Below are positions 22,301 through 32,931 of a stretch of DNA of 64,000 nt, one piece after another. Below the pieces are notes generated by a model that did not search any database, was not told the DNA's origin, and was given only the letters and a program-made list of their open reading frames with translations. How positions within the stretch are numbered: position 1 is the first letter of the stretch; every line of letters begins with the position of its first letter. The stretch covers positions 26,773,795 through 26,837,794 of the forward strand of contig NC_092670.1 of NCBI RefSeq assembly GCF_964355755.1, given 5' to 3'. The position numbers and the translations under genes were made by a program. The stretch is from Antedon mediterranea. Lineage: Eukaryota > Echinodermata > Crinoidea > Comatulida > Antedonidae.

Positions 22301-22847
22301 CAAATTCAGTATTGTTGTTTACAATGTACTTGTATCTTTTGGGCGTCATGAAACCATCAGTACACTTTATATGAGTCCACTTATTACACTCATCACACGA
22401 TATGGCTCTGCTTCTGGTAGTGACGCGCCGTTGACATTTACCACAACAATTGTTTGATACAGGTACATTCGCTGGTCCAGGATTGGATTCGATGTCACCA
22501 CACCATAGTAAGCAGATAATTAAAGTTCTACATGCAAGCTGTCTGGGGTTCCGATGAAGATTATAATCATAATGCGAGAATTTTTTGGTTGATGTAAATA
22601 GGTACGTATAACACTCACCGACTACATTCTGGAAATCTTTCGATGTATGGTTATCCAGATAAATTGAAGAAGGGCATAACTTATGAATGACTTGTTCATG
22701 TTCAGGATGATGGTGTGATCTTTTTAACACCATAACATATAGTGACAGCGCCAGAAAAATACCATTCATACTTCCCGCCATATGATGTATCCTTATACAC
22801 AAATAGAAAGGAAAAGTACACTCACCAATTGTGCTTGCCGAAAACAA
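19308..22847 (-). CDS. LINE polyprotein: 2A motif, PHD finger, APE endonuclease, reverse transcriptase
   Basis: 1179 residues, uninterrupted. Residues 29-41 are hydrophobic (IFLALSLYVMVL), so M1 or M23 could start a signal-like segment. Residues 113-125 read LLWCGDIESNPGP, matching the 2A consensus D-V/I-E-x-N-P-G-P exactly; ribosome skipping would separate residues 1-124 from the rest. C135, C138, C151, C154, H159, C162, C186 and C189 form a C4HC3 PHD-type finger. The endonuclease spans about 231-440: HLNTRS, SETWIDD (E265), GTCYRPP, VGDFN (D368, N370), LDHI and SDH (432-434). RT spans about 690-980: NYRPISIL, VDLKKAFDTVDH (D815), GVPQGSILGPLL and LLYADD (901-904). The thumb and tail follow. 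All catalytic residues I can check are kept, so the product could be active. CR1-like group. 2A in LINEs is known from sea urchins and others. Confidence 0.92.
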   Translation of the reverse strand: MFSASTIGECTFPFYLCIRIHHMAGSMNGIFLALSLYVMVLKRSHHHPEHEQVIHKLCPSSIYLDNHTSKDFQNVVGECYTYLFTSTKKFSHYDYNLHRNPRQLACRTLIICLLWCGDIESNPGPANVPVSNNCCGKCQRRVTTRSRAISCDECNKWTHIKCTDGFMTPKRYKYIVNNNTEFDYVCVECSWKHLPFDSCGNHNDDIGLRTPPPLFNYNVAPEDFMRFKQKGIHILHLNTRSMIPKLLELRDIAYKSKAGIISISETWIDDSVSDNEIKIEGYSVLRRDRDRKGGGVCTYIRDDIAFNRRSDIESDEAEVLWIELILPKTKPIIIGTCYRPPKQTNFLTLFENMLSKIGMDSELIVVGDFNICTLTKSSLLNSYNQILSMFSLSNKVTEPTRICPTVASCLDHILCNNENKISQSGTIATGLSDHLMTFCTRKTIKLKFNGHKNVYIRSLKNYTVDQFRNILIDIDWSVVTSIGDVNEALYKFNALLLAAIDSIAPLKNIRMKQRTEPWLTREILQDIETRDKLLNMYNKNKNNTDILIQFRKLRNKIQRDINKAKSNHLLNKAEENKNNPKKLWKMFKGLGYSNTSKDSAKTVIDLPNGTKCFDPAKIASCFNEYFTTIAANLVSKLPSPKNVYDCTSSKLKDFYRTVSGNNFMLNSVDEDFIYSELNKLNATKSTGVDKIPPRFIKDGAEILKVPTTYIINLSISTSTVPEDMKKAKVIPLYKKGSRTDIGNYRPISILSTMSKILEKAVFIQIEKYLTENNVLYKYQSGFRAAFSTDTCLIDLVDSLKTQTSKGNFSGMVLVDLKKAFDTVDHDILCNKLKLMGIGSIEWFKSYLSIRKQIVTVDDHCSQSCTVTCGVPQGSILGPLLFLCFVNDMVTCIDPDCKLLLYADDSAIVYSHRNPDIISKKLGSTLDSLCDWLVDNKLTINLDKTECILFGSKRKTKNVNNFNVSTNGNNINTSNCVKYLGIEIDQNLTCSEYACKTIKKINNRLKFMYRQRKILSCKNRKLLCSALIQCVFDYAASSWFCGTSKAIQRKLQIAQNKMVRLIKGVEPRRHIGADQLDDYGLLNVKYRVKFLQISQVHKIFMGRSASYLNENFRRVNNLHGHFTRGSKLNFVVPKVQGIECNTFYFNAIREWNNLPDYIKQISNTSKFKTELKQYYKIKHR
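22473..22496 (-). other. 2A ribosome-skipping motif (DIESNPGP)
   Basis: Codons 118-125 of the LINE ORF encode DIESNPGP, preceded by the hydrophobic CRTLIICLLWCG. Every fixed position of the 2A consensus is present. In known cases the bond between the last Gly and Pro is not made, releasing the upstream peptide and continuing translation from Pro. Here that would yield a 124-residue leader and a protein beginning PANVPV just before the PHD finger. Confidence 0.85.
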
Positions 22848-23394
22848 AGGCCAGCACGTTTTTGCTCTGCAGCGGAATGTATCGAGTTATGCGGTAACAA
22901 AATGACAATGTGTCCAGGTGGTCATGGAATGCAAGTGAATTCGCTTCGTCATTTGGTTGTTAAAAGTCAATAGCTAGATTCTTAGTTAGTACCCTTATCC
23001 AATGTTCAGCAGGGTTACCAAAACGAAAATCAAATCAATCGAAATACAGTTACAGAGTCCAAACTTTCACTGTAAAACTACCGGTATAATACAAACAATC
23101 AAAACTAAAAAAATAGCAGGTTAAGATTCGGTAAAACAGCAGGTTAAAATTCATAAAAAACAGCAGGTTAAAATGCAATAAAAGTTGTTCAGGTATAGCA
23201 TAAAATAGCGTTAAAATTGTGATAGCGAATTAATTCCAGTCATAACTCAGGCCGGTTGCAATAGGTCATCGGCATCTACTGTAGTCCCCTTTTACAATCA
23301 ATGGTGTAGGCGAGAATATTTGAGTTGAAAGCAACTATCGGGGCCTAGCGGAGCTCGCTCTTAACACGACCGTTCTGGACGAAGTAGGAATTGA

Positions 23395-24195
23395 TTTTTT
23401 TGAGTTATTAGTTTTAACTCCACCAAAAGTCGACATTAGTAATAGAAATATTCAACTGAATATTGGTGAAATTATTTTTAAACCCTCCTACACAGTTAGA
23501 AATCTTGGTGTGGTGTTTGATGTTTTTCTTCGTATGACACCCCGCATAGATAATGTCTGCCGTACTGTAAATTTTTTCTTAAGGGCATTGCGTAGAATAA
23601 GAAATTGTTTAGACAAAAAAACGTGTACCGAGGCTATGAGGTCACTAATTCTATCCAGGTTAGATTATTGTAACTCACTATTTGTTGGAATGTCCAAACA
23701 TAACATTTCGAGATTACAAAAGCTTCAGAATCGGGCTGCCAGGTTAATTTAACAAGTACCTATGTTTGTTAGTTCTAGACCTCTGCTTTATGAATTGCAT
23801 TGGCTACCTGTTGAAAGTAGAATCACTTTGTGTTACTTCATGTCTACAATTGTATAAATAATAATGCGCCCTGTTATCTGAGCAATCTCTTACGGGTGTA
23901 TAGATGTGCTAAGAGAGGCCTGAGGTCCGAGATAGATCACACTAGATTGGATCACTGTTTCGAAAAGCGGACCTCTGGAAATAATACTTTCTCAAAATTT
24001 GGACCGGTGATGTGGAACGAACTCCCGTCTGTGATCCGGGAACAAACCAAGGTTTTAAAATTTAAAAAAGCCCTCAAAACACATCTATTTCCTAAGAAGT
24101 AACTCATTGTTGGGTCTGCTGATGTAAAGCGCTTTGATCATTTTACACTAATTTGGAAAAGCGCTATATAAATAAAATAATAATAATAATAATAA
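23395..24195 (+). pseudogene. L2/CR1-type LINE, 3' part with (AAT)n tail
   Basis: Continuation of the LINE at 17600-19005. It reads ELLVLTPPKVDISN, YTVRNLGVVFDVFLRM, VNFFLRALRRIRNCL, LILSRLDYCNSLFVGMS, LQKLQNRAARLI, then after frameshifts LHWLPV near 23800, YNCINNNAPCYLSNLL, FGPVMWNELPSVIRE and FKKALKTHLF with a stop at 24100. The 3' end AAGCGCTATATAAATAAAAT followed by (AAT)n is the classic L2-type terminus. Two stops and several shifts: inactive. Confidence 0.88.
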
Positions 24196-25289
24196 TTGAT
24201 AGAAAACAATTATATTTTACACAGCCTGTATATACTGTACTTTTATAGTTAGGCCTGCTAGCCTGGCCTAAATAGTCTAGGCAAGGCCTAGCTAGTGACC
24301 ACCTGCATACTGTACAGTAAAGTAGGCAAACACGGCTAGCTACGATCTCTACGTATTTGGGGTCAATTTAAGGTCAACCTTGATTTTACGAATCCCTTGT
24401 TTTACGTACGCCTTTCGGTCCCGTACCGTATGTAAAATGAAGGTTCTACTGTATTTATCAAAATTTACCTGGCATTTTAGTAAATTACTTTAGTAAATTA
24501 ATTTCGATAAATCTATAATTATATTACAATCATTGAATCAGTCCTGATTTAAATGCAAAATGTGCAAAATAGATCAAAAACTATACTCGTTTTGTATACG
24601 AATAAGCTTTACGAATATGAAATGGGGATCAGCTCAAAAGTTTCACAAATGTGTGACGTATTCGTTTTCGTTATCGTATTCGTAAGGTTGCGAAAACCCC
24701 CTAATATTAATTACCGGTTAGAGTAAGACATCATTTTTAGGAATTTGTCAATAGCAGATTAATAGCTGATGGTCTGTGCACTACAGTATATAAATAATGA
24801 ATATTCAAGTCATATTATGTGTGCATTGGTACAACAAATTGTATACAGTGAAAATAAAACATTTCTTTCACTGAATTATTTAGTTCTATTGCACGAATGC
24901 AAAACATCCATTATTTGTTTTACATTGAACGAGAGGCTAGGCCTGAATCATTTGAAAAAGCAGAATTTCAATTTTGAATACATTGGAGTACTGTAAAACA
25001 ATTATAGACAGTGCACACTACTAGTACTATGAATAAAAATGTTTTCCTTTTTATATTTAATTCAGCATTTATATACCACTATGTTTTAATCAGTATTTTT
25101 TAATAAATACAAATGAAAAATAATGAATATGAAAATAATAAATTTTTACTGTACAGTTCAATTAAACTTTGACCCACGAAAGTCAATACCGTATTTCCCT
25201 TTTTAAATTGATCTTCCCTATGAACATTCACATTCAATTACAATTGATGACAAGATAGTAGTCATAATGATAATACAGTAGTTCTATGA
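24196..25289. other. Non-coding; probable TA-element end and unassigned sequence
   Basis: At 24390-24450 the minus strand reads CAGTAGAACCTTCATTTTAC from a TA, like a pogo/Tigger-type end, but I cannot find its partner, so it is a remnant. 24240-24300 has AGGCCT words. The stretch 24785-24910 resembles arms of the palindrome at 40240-40400 (GTGCATTGGTACAA, TTGCACGAATGCAAAAC). No gene seen. Confidence 0.4.
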
Positions 25290-26200
25290 TAAAAAAGTTT
25301 TGTAGGCACCCTCTGTTAACAATGTTTTTTTTTGCTATTGGCCGAAAAAATTGGGATTCTTGGTCACTACAGGGGCCAAAAGGTCAATATGGTCAAAGTT
25401 AATTAACTACTGGGTGTATTGGAATATTTTTTGTGACAAACTACTCAGAAGACGCATATTTCTATTAATTCAAATCGGCAACTTTTGCCAAAAGTAGACG
25501 GAAACCCATTTTCTGAATACTGGTCAAGAAATTGGCGATATGAATATCTCAGCAACTGGTCAGATAATGATAATTGTGGTCTCAAATTACTCGTTTATAT
25601 TTGTTCTTCTATTACTAATGTAATAAAAATCATAAAACTGTCAATAAACCCCTAATTTTGACCTTTGATATATAGCCGGCACAAACATTTTTGGCTTAGT
25701 TTAGAGAGCACACTTTTCATATCACAGAAATTGTTGGACGGATTATGGTCATAGTTGGTCTTACTCAGAAGATACATATTTATTTTCACTATAATGGATA
25801 TTACTTTGCCAAAAATGACAGTAAAATTGGTCAAGAAAATGGCCATATCAACATCTCAGCAACCACTAGTCAGAAAGTAATCATTTTAGTCTAAAAAATT
25901 AAGTATACAGATATTTATATTTGCTCTAATACAATAGAAATACACAAAATGTTAAAAAACACCTTATTTTGACATTTAATCTATAGCTGGTACAAACATT
26001 TCTGCGTGGAGCACATTTACATTTTTAATAACCAGCGAATATTTTCTTGCTTATATCAAAATACACTCGTATTGATGTCACCCTAATGAACCAGAAAAGT
26101 GATACAGTAATTTTGGTCTCAAATTAATAGGAATGAATATGTTTATAACTTTAAAGTAAAGACGAAATAACAAGTTATGAAAAAATGAAGCCTTTCAGGT
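25290..26200. repeat. Diverged tandem repeat, GGTCAAGAAA...TTTGACCTTTGA family
   Basis: Units of a few hundred bases share the order: GGTCAAAGTT, ACTCAGAAGA(C/T)(G/A)CATATTT, TTTGCCAAAAnT, GGTCAAGAAAnTGGC, ATATCTCAGCAAC, TGTAATAnAAAT and TTTTGACCTTTGATATATAGC. At least three copies (about 25370, 25670, 25960). The same phrases appear at 38870-40170, so this is a dispersed non-coding family. Confidence 0.55.
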
Positions 26201-26317
26201 ATCACATGATATATATTGAAACGCGTTGCCCACGATACACCATACGGTAGGCTACTTCAGGCCTGTAAACTAGTTTTGATAGAGGGGTTCGAATTTGAAA
26301 GCCTTTGATGGTAATCC

Positions 26318-26385
26318 GGGAGCCCATGAAGATTTGTTTAGCATTGCGAGTAGAAAAGGTCTGAGGCATAGAATATGTCAAGTGG
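26318..26385 (+). repeat. Inverted partner of 33042-33105
   Basis: GGGAGCCCATGAAGATTTG and the following 45 bases recur, reverse-complemented, at 33042-33105 with about four changes. The pair brackets Helitron-like copy A2 and its Academ-like insert; the gap is about 6.7 kb. Could be ends of a larger decayed element that A2 inserted into. Confidence 0.6.
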
Positions 26386-26644
26386 GGTCCAGGGACCATC
26401 AAAGTTCCCGCCCCTGTACCAACTCTAGGGAGGAGGTTCAAAATTCCCCAAAATTTCAATTAATTAGCATAATCGAGTACATAAATGAAACCACTGCTAA
26501 AATGTTTTTTTTTAGTCTAATTGAAGATCTGTCATTTGTAAATGTCAACTAATTAGCGCTAATTAGCATTTTAATTAGCATGGTCGAGTACATTGATGAA
26601 ACCTTGGACAATACAATAAGTACGTTTACCCAACTGAGAAATTC

Positions 26645-26825
26645 TCAAATGGCCGGTAGTGGCAATTGGCCAGGTGGCAGGGCCTAGGTGGCAAAAGGCC
26701 TAAGGTGGCAATATGCCACATGTGGCCTTTGGCAAAAGACTGGGTGGCTAAAGCCCAAGTGGTAAAAGGCAGAGTGGCAAAGGACCGGGTGGCAAAAGGC
26801 CAGATGGCGAATTGGCTAGGCCGTG
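26645..26825 (+). repeat. Minisatellite, ~15-16 bp GGTGGCAAAAGGCC unit
   Basis: About eleven imperfect units of GGGTGGCAAAAGGCCA occur in a row, with drift toward the edges (GGTGGCAATATGCC, GGTGGCTAAAGCCC). The minus-strand open frame over it gives a 5-residue pseudo-repeat and should not be read as a protein. Confidence 0.8.
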
Positions 26826-26939
26826 AGAACAAAATGTGAAACCAATGTGGCAATGTTTATATTTAGAGACAACTGAAGATCCATCACCTGTAGGCCTACC
26901 TATACCACTTATTAAGAAGACCACTAATAATAATAATAA

Positions 26940-27059
26940 CTAGATTTAATTCGTCACTATGACGAATTATAGGTTATATGCATTGATCTAAATAAAGATA
27001 ATTGATTTTTAAAAGATATATTGATTGATTGATTTTCTCAGAATCTTTAATTATTTATA
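26940..27059 (-). mobile_element. Helitron-like copy A2, first part
   Basis: Starts with the same CTAGATTTAATTCGTCACTA as copy A1 and matches it to TTATTTATA at 27059, where a 4.6 kb DNA transposon with 3-bp ATA duplication interrupts it. The rest of A2 is at 31664-32931. Confidence 0.85.
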
Positions 27060-30000
27060 TAGTCCAGTCAATCTAGCAAATATAAGGGGGTGACCCACCA
27101 CTAATTGCAAAAGAATTTATTTCACTGCAGTGCATTTCAGCATGGCTCCCTAATCAACATACTAAAAGTCCCCAAAAATCTAAGCATGGGAAATTTGCTA
27201 ATTTGCATAATATGCAAATTAGCTTCCGCCATTAGAAAAAAATCAAAATATTGCCATAACTTTGGATTGGACTGTCCAATTGAAACAAATTAAGTGTTCA
27301 AAGGTATGTTGTCATGGTCAGTGAACAAGATAAACATACTTTTAAATTAATTATTTGATTCTAATTTGCATAATATGCAAATTAGTTATTGAAATTGTGT
27401 AAAACAGATCAGAATTATGCTAAAACTTTAGTTTGGATGGTCTGATTTAAACAATTAAATGTTCAGAAGTATTAATGACCAATTACCATGATAGCCATAT
27501 TTTTATTTCAATTCAGTATAATGCATATAATTTACATAATATGCAAATTAGCTCATAAATAGAAGTACCTTTATTCTGGGTACAAACATTAGACTGGAAG
27601 CACCTAACTAAATAAGCAAGTACCGGTAAGGTTTTGGCAGAAAATATAAATGAACTAGAAGTCATATATCAGAAAGTCAGCAAAAGTATTCATAATATAT
27701 AAACAAGACAGTCATACCCTTAATCAAATTACAGTTTATGAATATTTACAAAATATGCAAATTACCAATAGACTGGATACACAAATATACAACAAACAAG
27801 TGGGGTTTTCCTGAATACATGAACCATATAAAAAAGTCATCACATCTATGTGTGAATATTGTACATCATGAATTTCAGGTTTTACCATACACTGCATCCA
27901 GATTGTTAGGAATCAGTTATATAAATCATTTTGGAACATTTCATAGAATGGGACTCATTGCCACTTTTACACCAGAAAAATGTCTACATAAACCTGTACC
28001 TAGAATGTCAGTTACAACATCATCAAAGTAGGCAGGATTAACATCAAAACTTTCAAATCCCAGCACACAGGACTTCAATCAATGGAAGTGTATGATTCAA
28101 CGTATCATGTTGATCTTCTGTGGGACGTTTGCTCTTCGCCCCAAAATGCCTGGGTGGTCAGGTCTAATGCAGGCCGTAAATCATGGTAATTATCCTGGAA
28201 AATCATCGATGCGATTCCTGCTCATGATAGATTTAAATCCATCTGACATGTCATGTATCTTCTCCACACTCTCGTATGTTTGTGAACAAGCTAAGTCATA
28301 CAATGTCACACTGGTTATTACATTTGATCAACCACTTTGGTGGAAAGCCATGATGATCATCGAATCAGAGCCAGATTGCAGTTATCTGAAGTCCATTGTT
28401 CTGAGACTAGGGGGCTTACATATGGAAATGAGCTTCTTGGGCTACATTGGTTATATTATGGCAGGAAGTGGTCTACAAGTGATCCTTGAAGTAGCATATG
28501 CAGGAAATGCCGTCAAGCATGCTGAGTGGAAAAGCAATCTCCAGAGCAGTCCGAGGACATCTCTTGGTTGATGCTGCCTTACATACCATATTACTAGCTA
28601 ATGCATATAATCTTCCTATATCCCCTTTTCAACCTGATCAACTACAACACAATCGAGACACGGAAACAACCTGTGAGAACGATCAAACAACAGAACATTC
28701 AGAAGAAGTGGAAATAGAAGTTGATGCTGACATTATTCCAAACACACGGCCAGATCAAGATTTGCTCGAAGCCAGTAAGATTTTGGATAATCTATTAAAT
28801 GATCCCGACGCTCATATTGACCTTTCCTCTTCAGATGTCCTTACAAGAATTACTCATAGATTGAAAGACGAGCGGAACTTACTTAGTGATAAAAGGACTG
28901 CCCAACTCTGGTTGCAATATTTGGACATGGTTGCTGTTTTAAAAAAATTCATAAAAGCTGAACGTGGGAATTGGACTTTACATCTTTCAGCAGTAAAGGA
29001 TATGTTACCTTTTTTTGCTGCGGCTGGGCATAACCTGTACACAAAATCTGCGTATCTGTACTTGCAAAAAATGTACCAACTCGAAAAGACTCACCCCAAT
29101 GTCTGCACCAACTTCATAAATGGTTTTCATGTGATTAGAAGAAGTGATCGGTACTGGGCAGGACTATCTACCGATCTTATTATTGAGCAAGTCCTAATGA
29201 GAAGTGTCAAAACAAGTGGTGGGTTAACGAGAGGTAGAAGCATGACAGAAGTTCATCGGTTGACCTGGGTACTGGGAATGCCTTCTTGTGCCGAGGTAAA
29301 CTTTGCAATGCAAGAGCTCACCAGTGTTAACTACAACACTAGGGAGCAACACAAAGACGCATCACAATCTCGTCAAAAAAAAGACACAGAAGATACTTAT
29401 AAACTAATCGAAGCATTCAAGGAGTGGGATCCATTTGGTAGTGAGTCATCACTGCGTAGCATAGTAAGTGGTGTTGCTGCTACTGACAATGTAAATGTTG
29501 ACCAGGCAAGGTCTGTGGGCCAGCGTATACTTGAATCGATGGTTGGAAAGAACATTGATGAGTTCTCTTTCCAAAGAAAAAAACAAGCAGTCACACTTGG
29601 ATCCAAAACAGCTGTTGTCATTTGCGGAGATCCAGTCCCAGTTGATCCACAATTACTCTTTCAGCGATTAAGTGTTATCGCAACACGTGAAGAGGTGGGA
29701 GATCCCGCAAATTTATTTAAATATGAATTTTGCAGTCATCCAACTGCATTATTCGATAATGTTGGGCTTCCAAGGGAGGCAAATAAGGCGACACTAGCCG
29801 ATGCCCTTTGGGAGATTGTAAAGCAGAATCAGACAGACCCCCCCCCCCCCCCTAATGATCCACATTATGTGCTTGATTGTGGTGCCCTCTTGCAACGTTT
29901 ATCATGGTCAAGAGGTCAAACATTTGACACTATTTGTCATAAATATGTATCATATGTGACAAGTCGGTATGGAATTCCAACTATTGTATTTGATGGTTAT

Positions 30001-31663
30001 GAAGATGGACCTGCAATCAAAGATGCTACACACTGCAGACATACAGGCAGTTCCAATGGACCAAATTTTTTGTTTACAGGAGAGACTTTGCTAATTAAGA
30101 AGAAAAATGAATTTCTGACCAACAAAGTAAACAAGCAACGATTTCTTCATTTGCTGAGTTTACATCTTGAAAAGGCAGGTTATACAACAATTCATGCCAA
30201 AGGAGATGCAGATATCCTAATTGTCAAGACAGCAGTTGAGTCAGCAAGGGAGTTCTTGTTGGTGACGATCTGATTTGCTAATCCTGCTTTGCTATTATGG
30301 AGATACAATTGAGAAGGACCTCTTTTTTATACCAGAAATAAAGACCAACACCAAAAAGCACAAGGTATGGAACATACAGAAAACAGTGATGATCTTGGGG
30401 AATAAATTATGTTCCAGACTTTTCTTTGTGCATGCTTTACTTGGATGCGACACAACGTCGAGAGTATTTGGTATAGATCGGAAATGTAGCACTGAAGCAA
30501 GTCCAGAACAGTGTTGATTTCCAGCAATTTTCTGACCTGGTTACTAAAGAGGGTGCGACAAAGAAAGATATAATTGCAGCAGGAGAGGACTCTCTGATTC
30601 ATCTCTATAAGGGCAAGTATGGTGAAAGTATATACGTTCTACGGTACAAGCGATTCTGTGAGAAGGTGGCAAAGAGTAGCACATGTGTTGAACCACAGAC
30701 ATTGCCTCCAACATCTGCAGCTACACAATACCATAGTCTGCGAGTATATTTTCAGATACAAAGAAAGAAACTGCTGCACAAATGAAAGCAGAAGAATGGA
30801 GATGGAAGGTAACTAATGGACAACTGCTGCCACACACATCTCCCGGCTGCACCTGAAAAGTTGATCAAGATAAATCAGATGTAACTGCAAAACTGGTTGC
30901 AGTACTTGCAGATGCACTTGTAAACTATATTCAATTAGTTGTACATGGATATGTGGGGTGTGCAAAGGTTCCAGTTGCACAAACTCTTCTTCAGTAGATA
31001 TAGATGATCTCAGTGATAATGATTGATATGCTTTACAACATTTGAAATTCCAGAATCATAAAGTTCTTTATTTATTCCCGATTATTTTTAAACAGGTAAA
31101 ATCAAGAACAATATTACACTTTAGATGATCCGAGTTTGCCTAAATTATATGCAAATTTGATTTAAATTTTAAAATCAATGTGGTTCTTTAGACATTGTTT
31201 TATTGAATCCAAATTCAAGATCCTTGTTGCGTGATTACTGTATGAAGGAGCTAATTACAAATTATACATAATCCTATTAATGTTATTAATATGCATATTT
31301 TCATTTCGAAAATTCACTATTAAAACAAAAATACGACATTTGCAATGTTAATTTTGAATAATATGCAAATTTATTCTAATTTATTCCTAACGCGTGTTTA
31401 ATCTTTCTATTGACCATGAAAATGTGAGTTTTACTGCTTAGTTTGATTGAATTGCAGCATTTTATGCACATTTATAAAGAAAATAGATTAATTCATCATG
31501 AAAAAATGCTAATTTGCATATTATGTAAATTAGACAAATTTCCCATGTTGGGATTTTGGGGGACTTTTAGTATAGTGTTTAGGGGACCATACTAAAATGT
31601 ATTGTAGTAAAAAAAATTCTTTTGCAATTAGTGGTGGGTGAAGGTACTATTTTGACTGGACTA
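27060..31663 (+). mobile_element. Academ-like DNA transposon, 4.6 kb, degenerate
   Basis: Ends TAGTCCAGTCAA and TTGACTGGACTA continue as long inverted repeats of at least 160 bp (CACCACTAATTGCAAAAG, ACTAAAAGTCCCC, CATGGGAAATTTG, AATTTGCATAATATGCAAAT). Flanking ATA (27057-27059, 31664-31666) is a 3-bp target duplication: copies A1 and A3 have a single uninterrupted TTTATAATATATGATAG. The inside carries a broken + strand transposase with an XPG/FEN-like nuclease and a Cys-rich tail. Short target duplications, long inverted ends and an XPG-type nuclease are traits remembered for the Academ superfamily. Confidence 0.75.
27738..31026 (+). pseudogene. Academ-like transposase with XPG/FEN-like nuclease and Cys-rich tail
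   Basis: Pieces, all + strand, in several frames: 27738-28031 (NHFGTFHRMGLIA, KPVPRMSV); 28092-28571 (MIDLNPSD, VTLVITFDQPLWWKA, LRLGGLHMEMSFLGYIG, MAGSGLQVILEVAYA); 28498-30273 (MLSGKAISRAVRGHLLVDAA, a long helical middle, then DCGALLQRLSW, PTIVFDGYED, KQRFLHLLSLHLEKAG and HAKGDADILIV); 30275-30517 (LLILLCYYGDT, KVWNIQKTVMILG, FVHALLGCDTTSRVFGI); about 30487-30784 (LPPTSAATQYHSLRVY). The tail 30880-31026 has ten Cys in 33 residues. FDGY, KGDAD and the broken GDD block at 30250 resemble the acidic sites of XPG/FEN nucleases. At least five frameshifts: inactive. A homopolymer of C near 29840 encodes PPPPP. Confidence 0.8.
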
Positions 31664-32931
31664 ATAATATATGATAGGACCTTGCTAACGCGAACACAAT
31701 AGCCGGTATAACAATCCCGATCAAAGATCCATATGCGTATAATGTCATAAACCACATTTGTTGTTACATAATAATAAAGACATAAGTTAATTTTTATCTA
31801 GATTTCATTATAAATCATGTGTATAATCTATACACTAAGAAATAAATTTGAACAAACAATACAGATAATAAAAAAAAAATCTTATTTTGTTTCACAAGGT
31901 GAGACTCGATCTCGGTACCTTGAATGCCACAGACACGAGCACAGACCATCGAGCCATACACAACTGACTAAAAGTTGTAGAAAAATTCCTCCGTTTATTT
32001 ACTATGCAGTAACCACTTTGGTGCAAATAGATTATTACATACCGCAATGAATTATAATTTTTTACTATGATGATATCTTTAAAATGTAAACAAATGATGC
32101 ACTGTCAAACTATATACTTTTAACTTTAATATATGAACTTTTGAAGGAAGAAAGTTAATGTTAAGTTTGTTATTTTGGCCTAAGAAAATGTCATAATTTG
32201 TTTGATTGTCGAAATTATTTAAAAAAAATTTAATATGCAATTAATGATGACTTAATCAACTTTTGTTCTCTTAATTTGATAATAAATCATACAGATGATA
32301 CATACACTTCAAGAAAATGAAATAAAAAATAGGTGTTCCCCTGCATTCTGACGATATATATTAATTTTAAAATTTAGCATATTTTCACCATTTTGTTAAC
32401 TTATACGTGCATAGCCAGTCACTTTTGACGTGCTCGTATAACGCAATTTCGAGTTGAAACGTGAATCAAATATGATGATATTATTAAAGAAAGATTGTAA
32501 AACAGAAATCGGGCAAAAAGAGTGCGCACGTACTGAAACGTACTCTAATTTCACCGAAAATAAATTTTGACAATTTTCAACATTTTAAGCGCGCGTACGC
32601 AAGCGTTATATGCGCTACGCACGTAATTGTATTGCCATATGATGAAATATGACCTGAAATTGATGAGTACCAAATTTTGTTTAATTGTGATTCATGCTTG
32701 TGAAGATATGATTACAAACGTGATTTCGTAAAAATTTTTGATTGCGCATCGTGAAAATATAACCACATCGATTCCTGGCCATAAGGAATATACTCTGAAA
32801 ACTTGACTTAGCTAGATGAAACTGATGCCAAGATAATTCACGGACAAAATAGTGCTAAGGAAAGAATAAATAAATAAATAAATAAAGATTCTGACAGAAT
32901 CAAGAGGTTATATGCATTAATGCATACCTAA
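31664..32931 (-). mobile_element. Helitron-like copy A2, second part
   Basis: Resumes at AATATATGATAGGACCTTGC and matches A1 closely to GAATCAAGAGGTTATATGCA and the terminal dyad at 32931. Compared with A1 it lacks about 60 bases around the CGCGC-rich stretch near 32530 and a shorter piece near 32730. The tRNA-like module is at 31894-31965. Confidence 0.85.

Larger units (their letters stand above)
19006..23394 (-). mobile_element. Nearly intact LINE with 2A peptide, inserted in L2-type LINE
   Basis: Full-length-looking non-LTR element, read right to left: 5' untranslated region 22848-23394, single 1179-codon ORF, 3' untranslated region 19006-19307. The 5' region holds three copies of an AGCAGGTTAAAATTCATAAA-like unit at about 23115-23180. 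The 3' end abuts TTTTTCTTTTCTTTC (a poor A-rich tail on the minus strand). The host L2-type frame continues across the insertion (KTEFF before, ELLVLTPPK after), so borders are good to a few bases. Target duplication is hidden in T-runs. The whole-length ORF without a stop marks it as the youngest large element in the window. Confidence 0.85.

Noticed and set aside
26626-26853. Minus-strand open frame rich in FATxxFA
   Set aside because: It is a translation of a 15-16 bp minisatellite.
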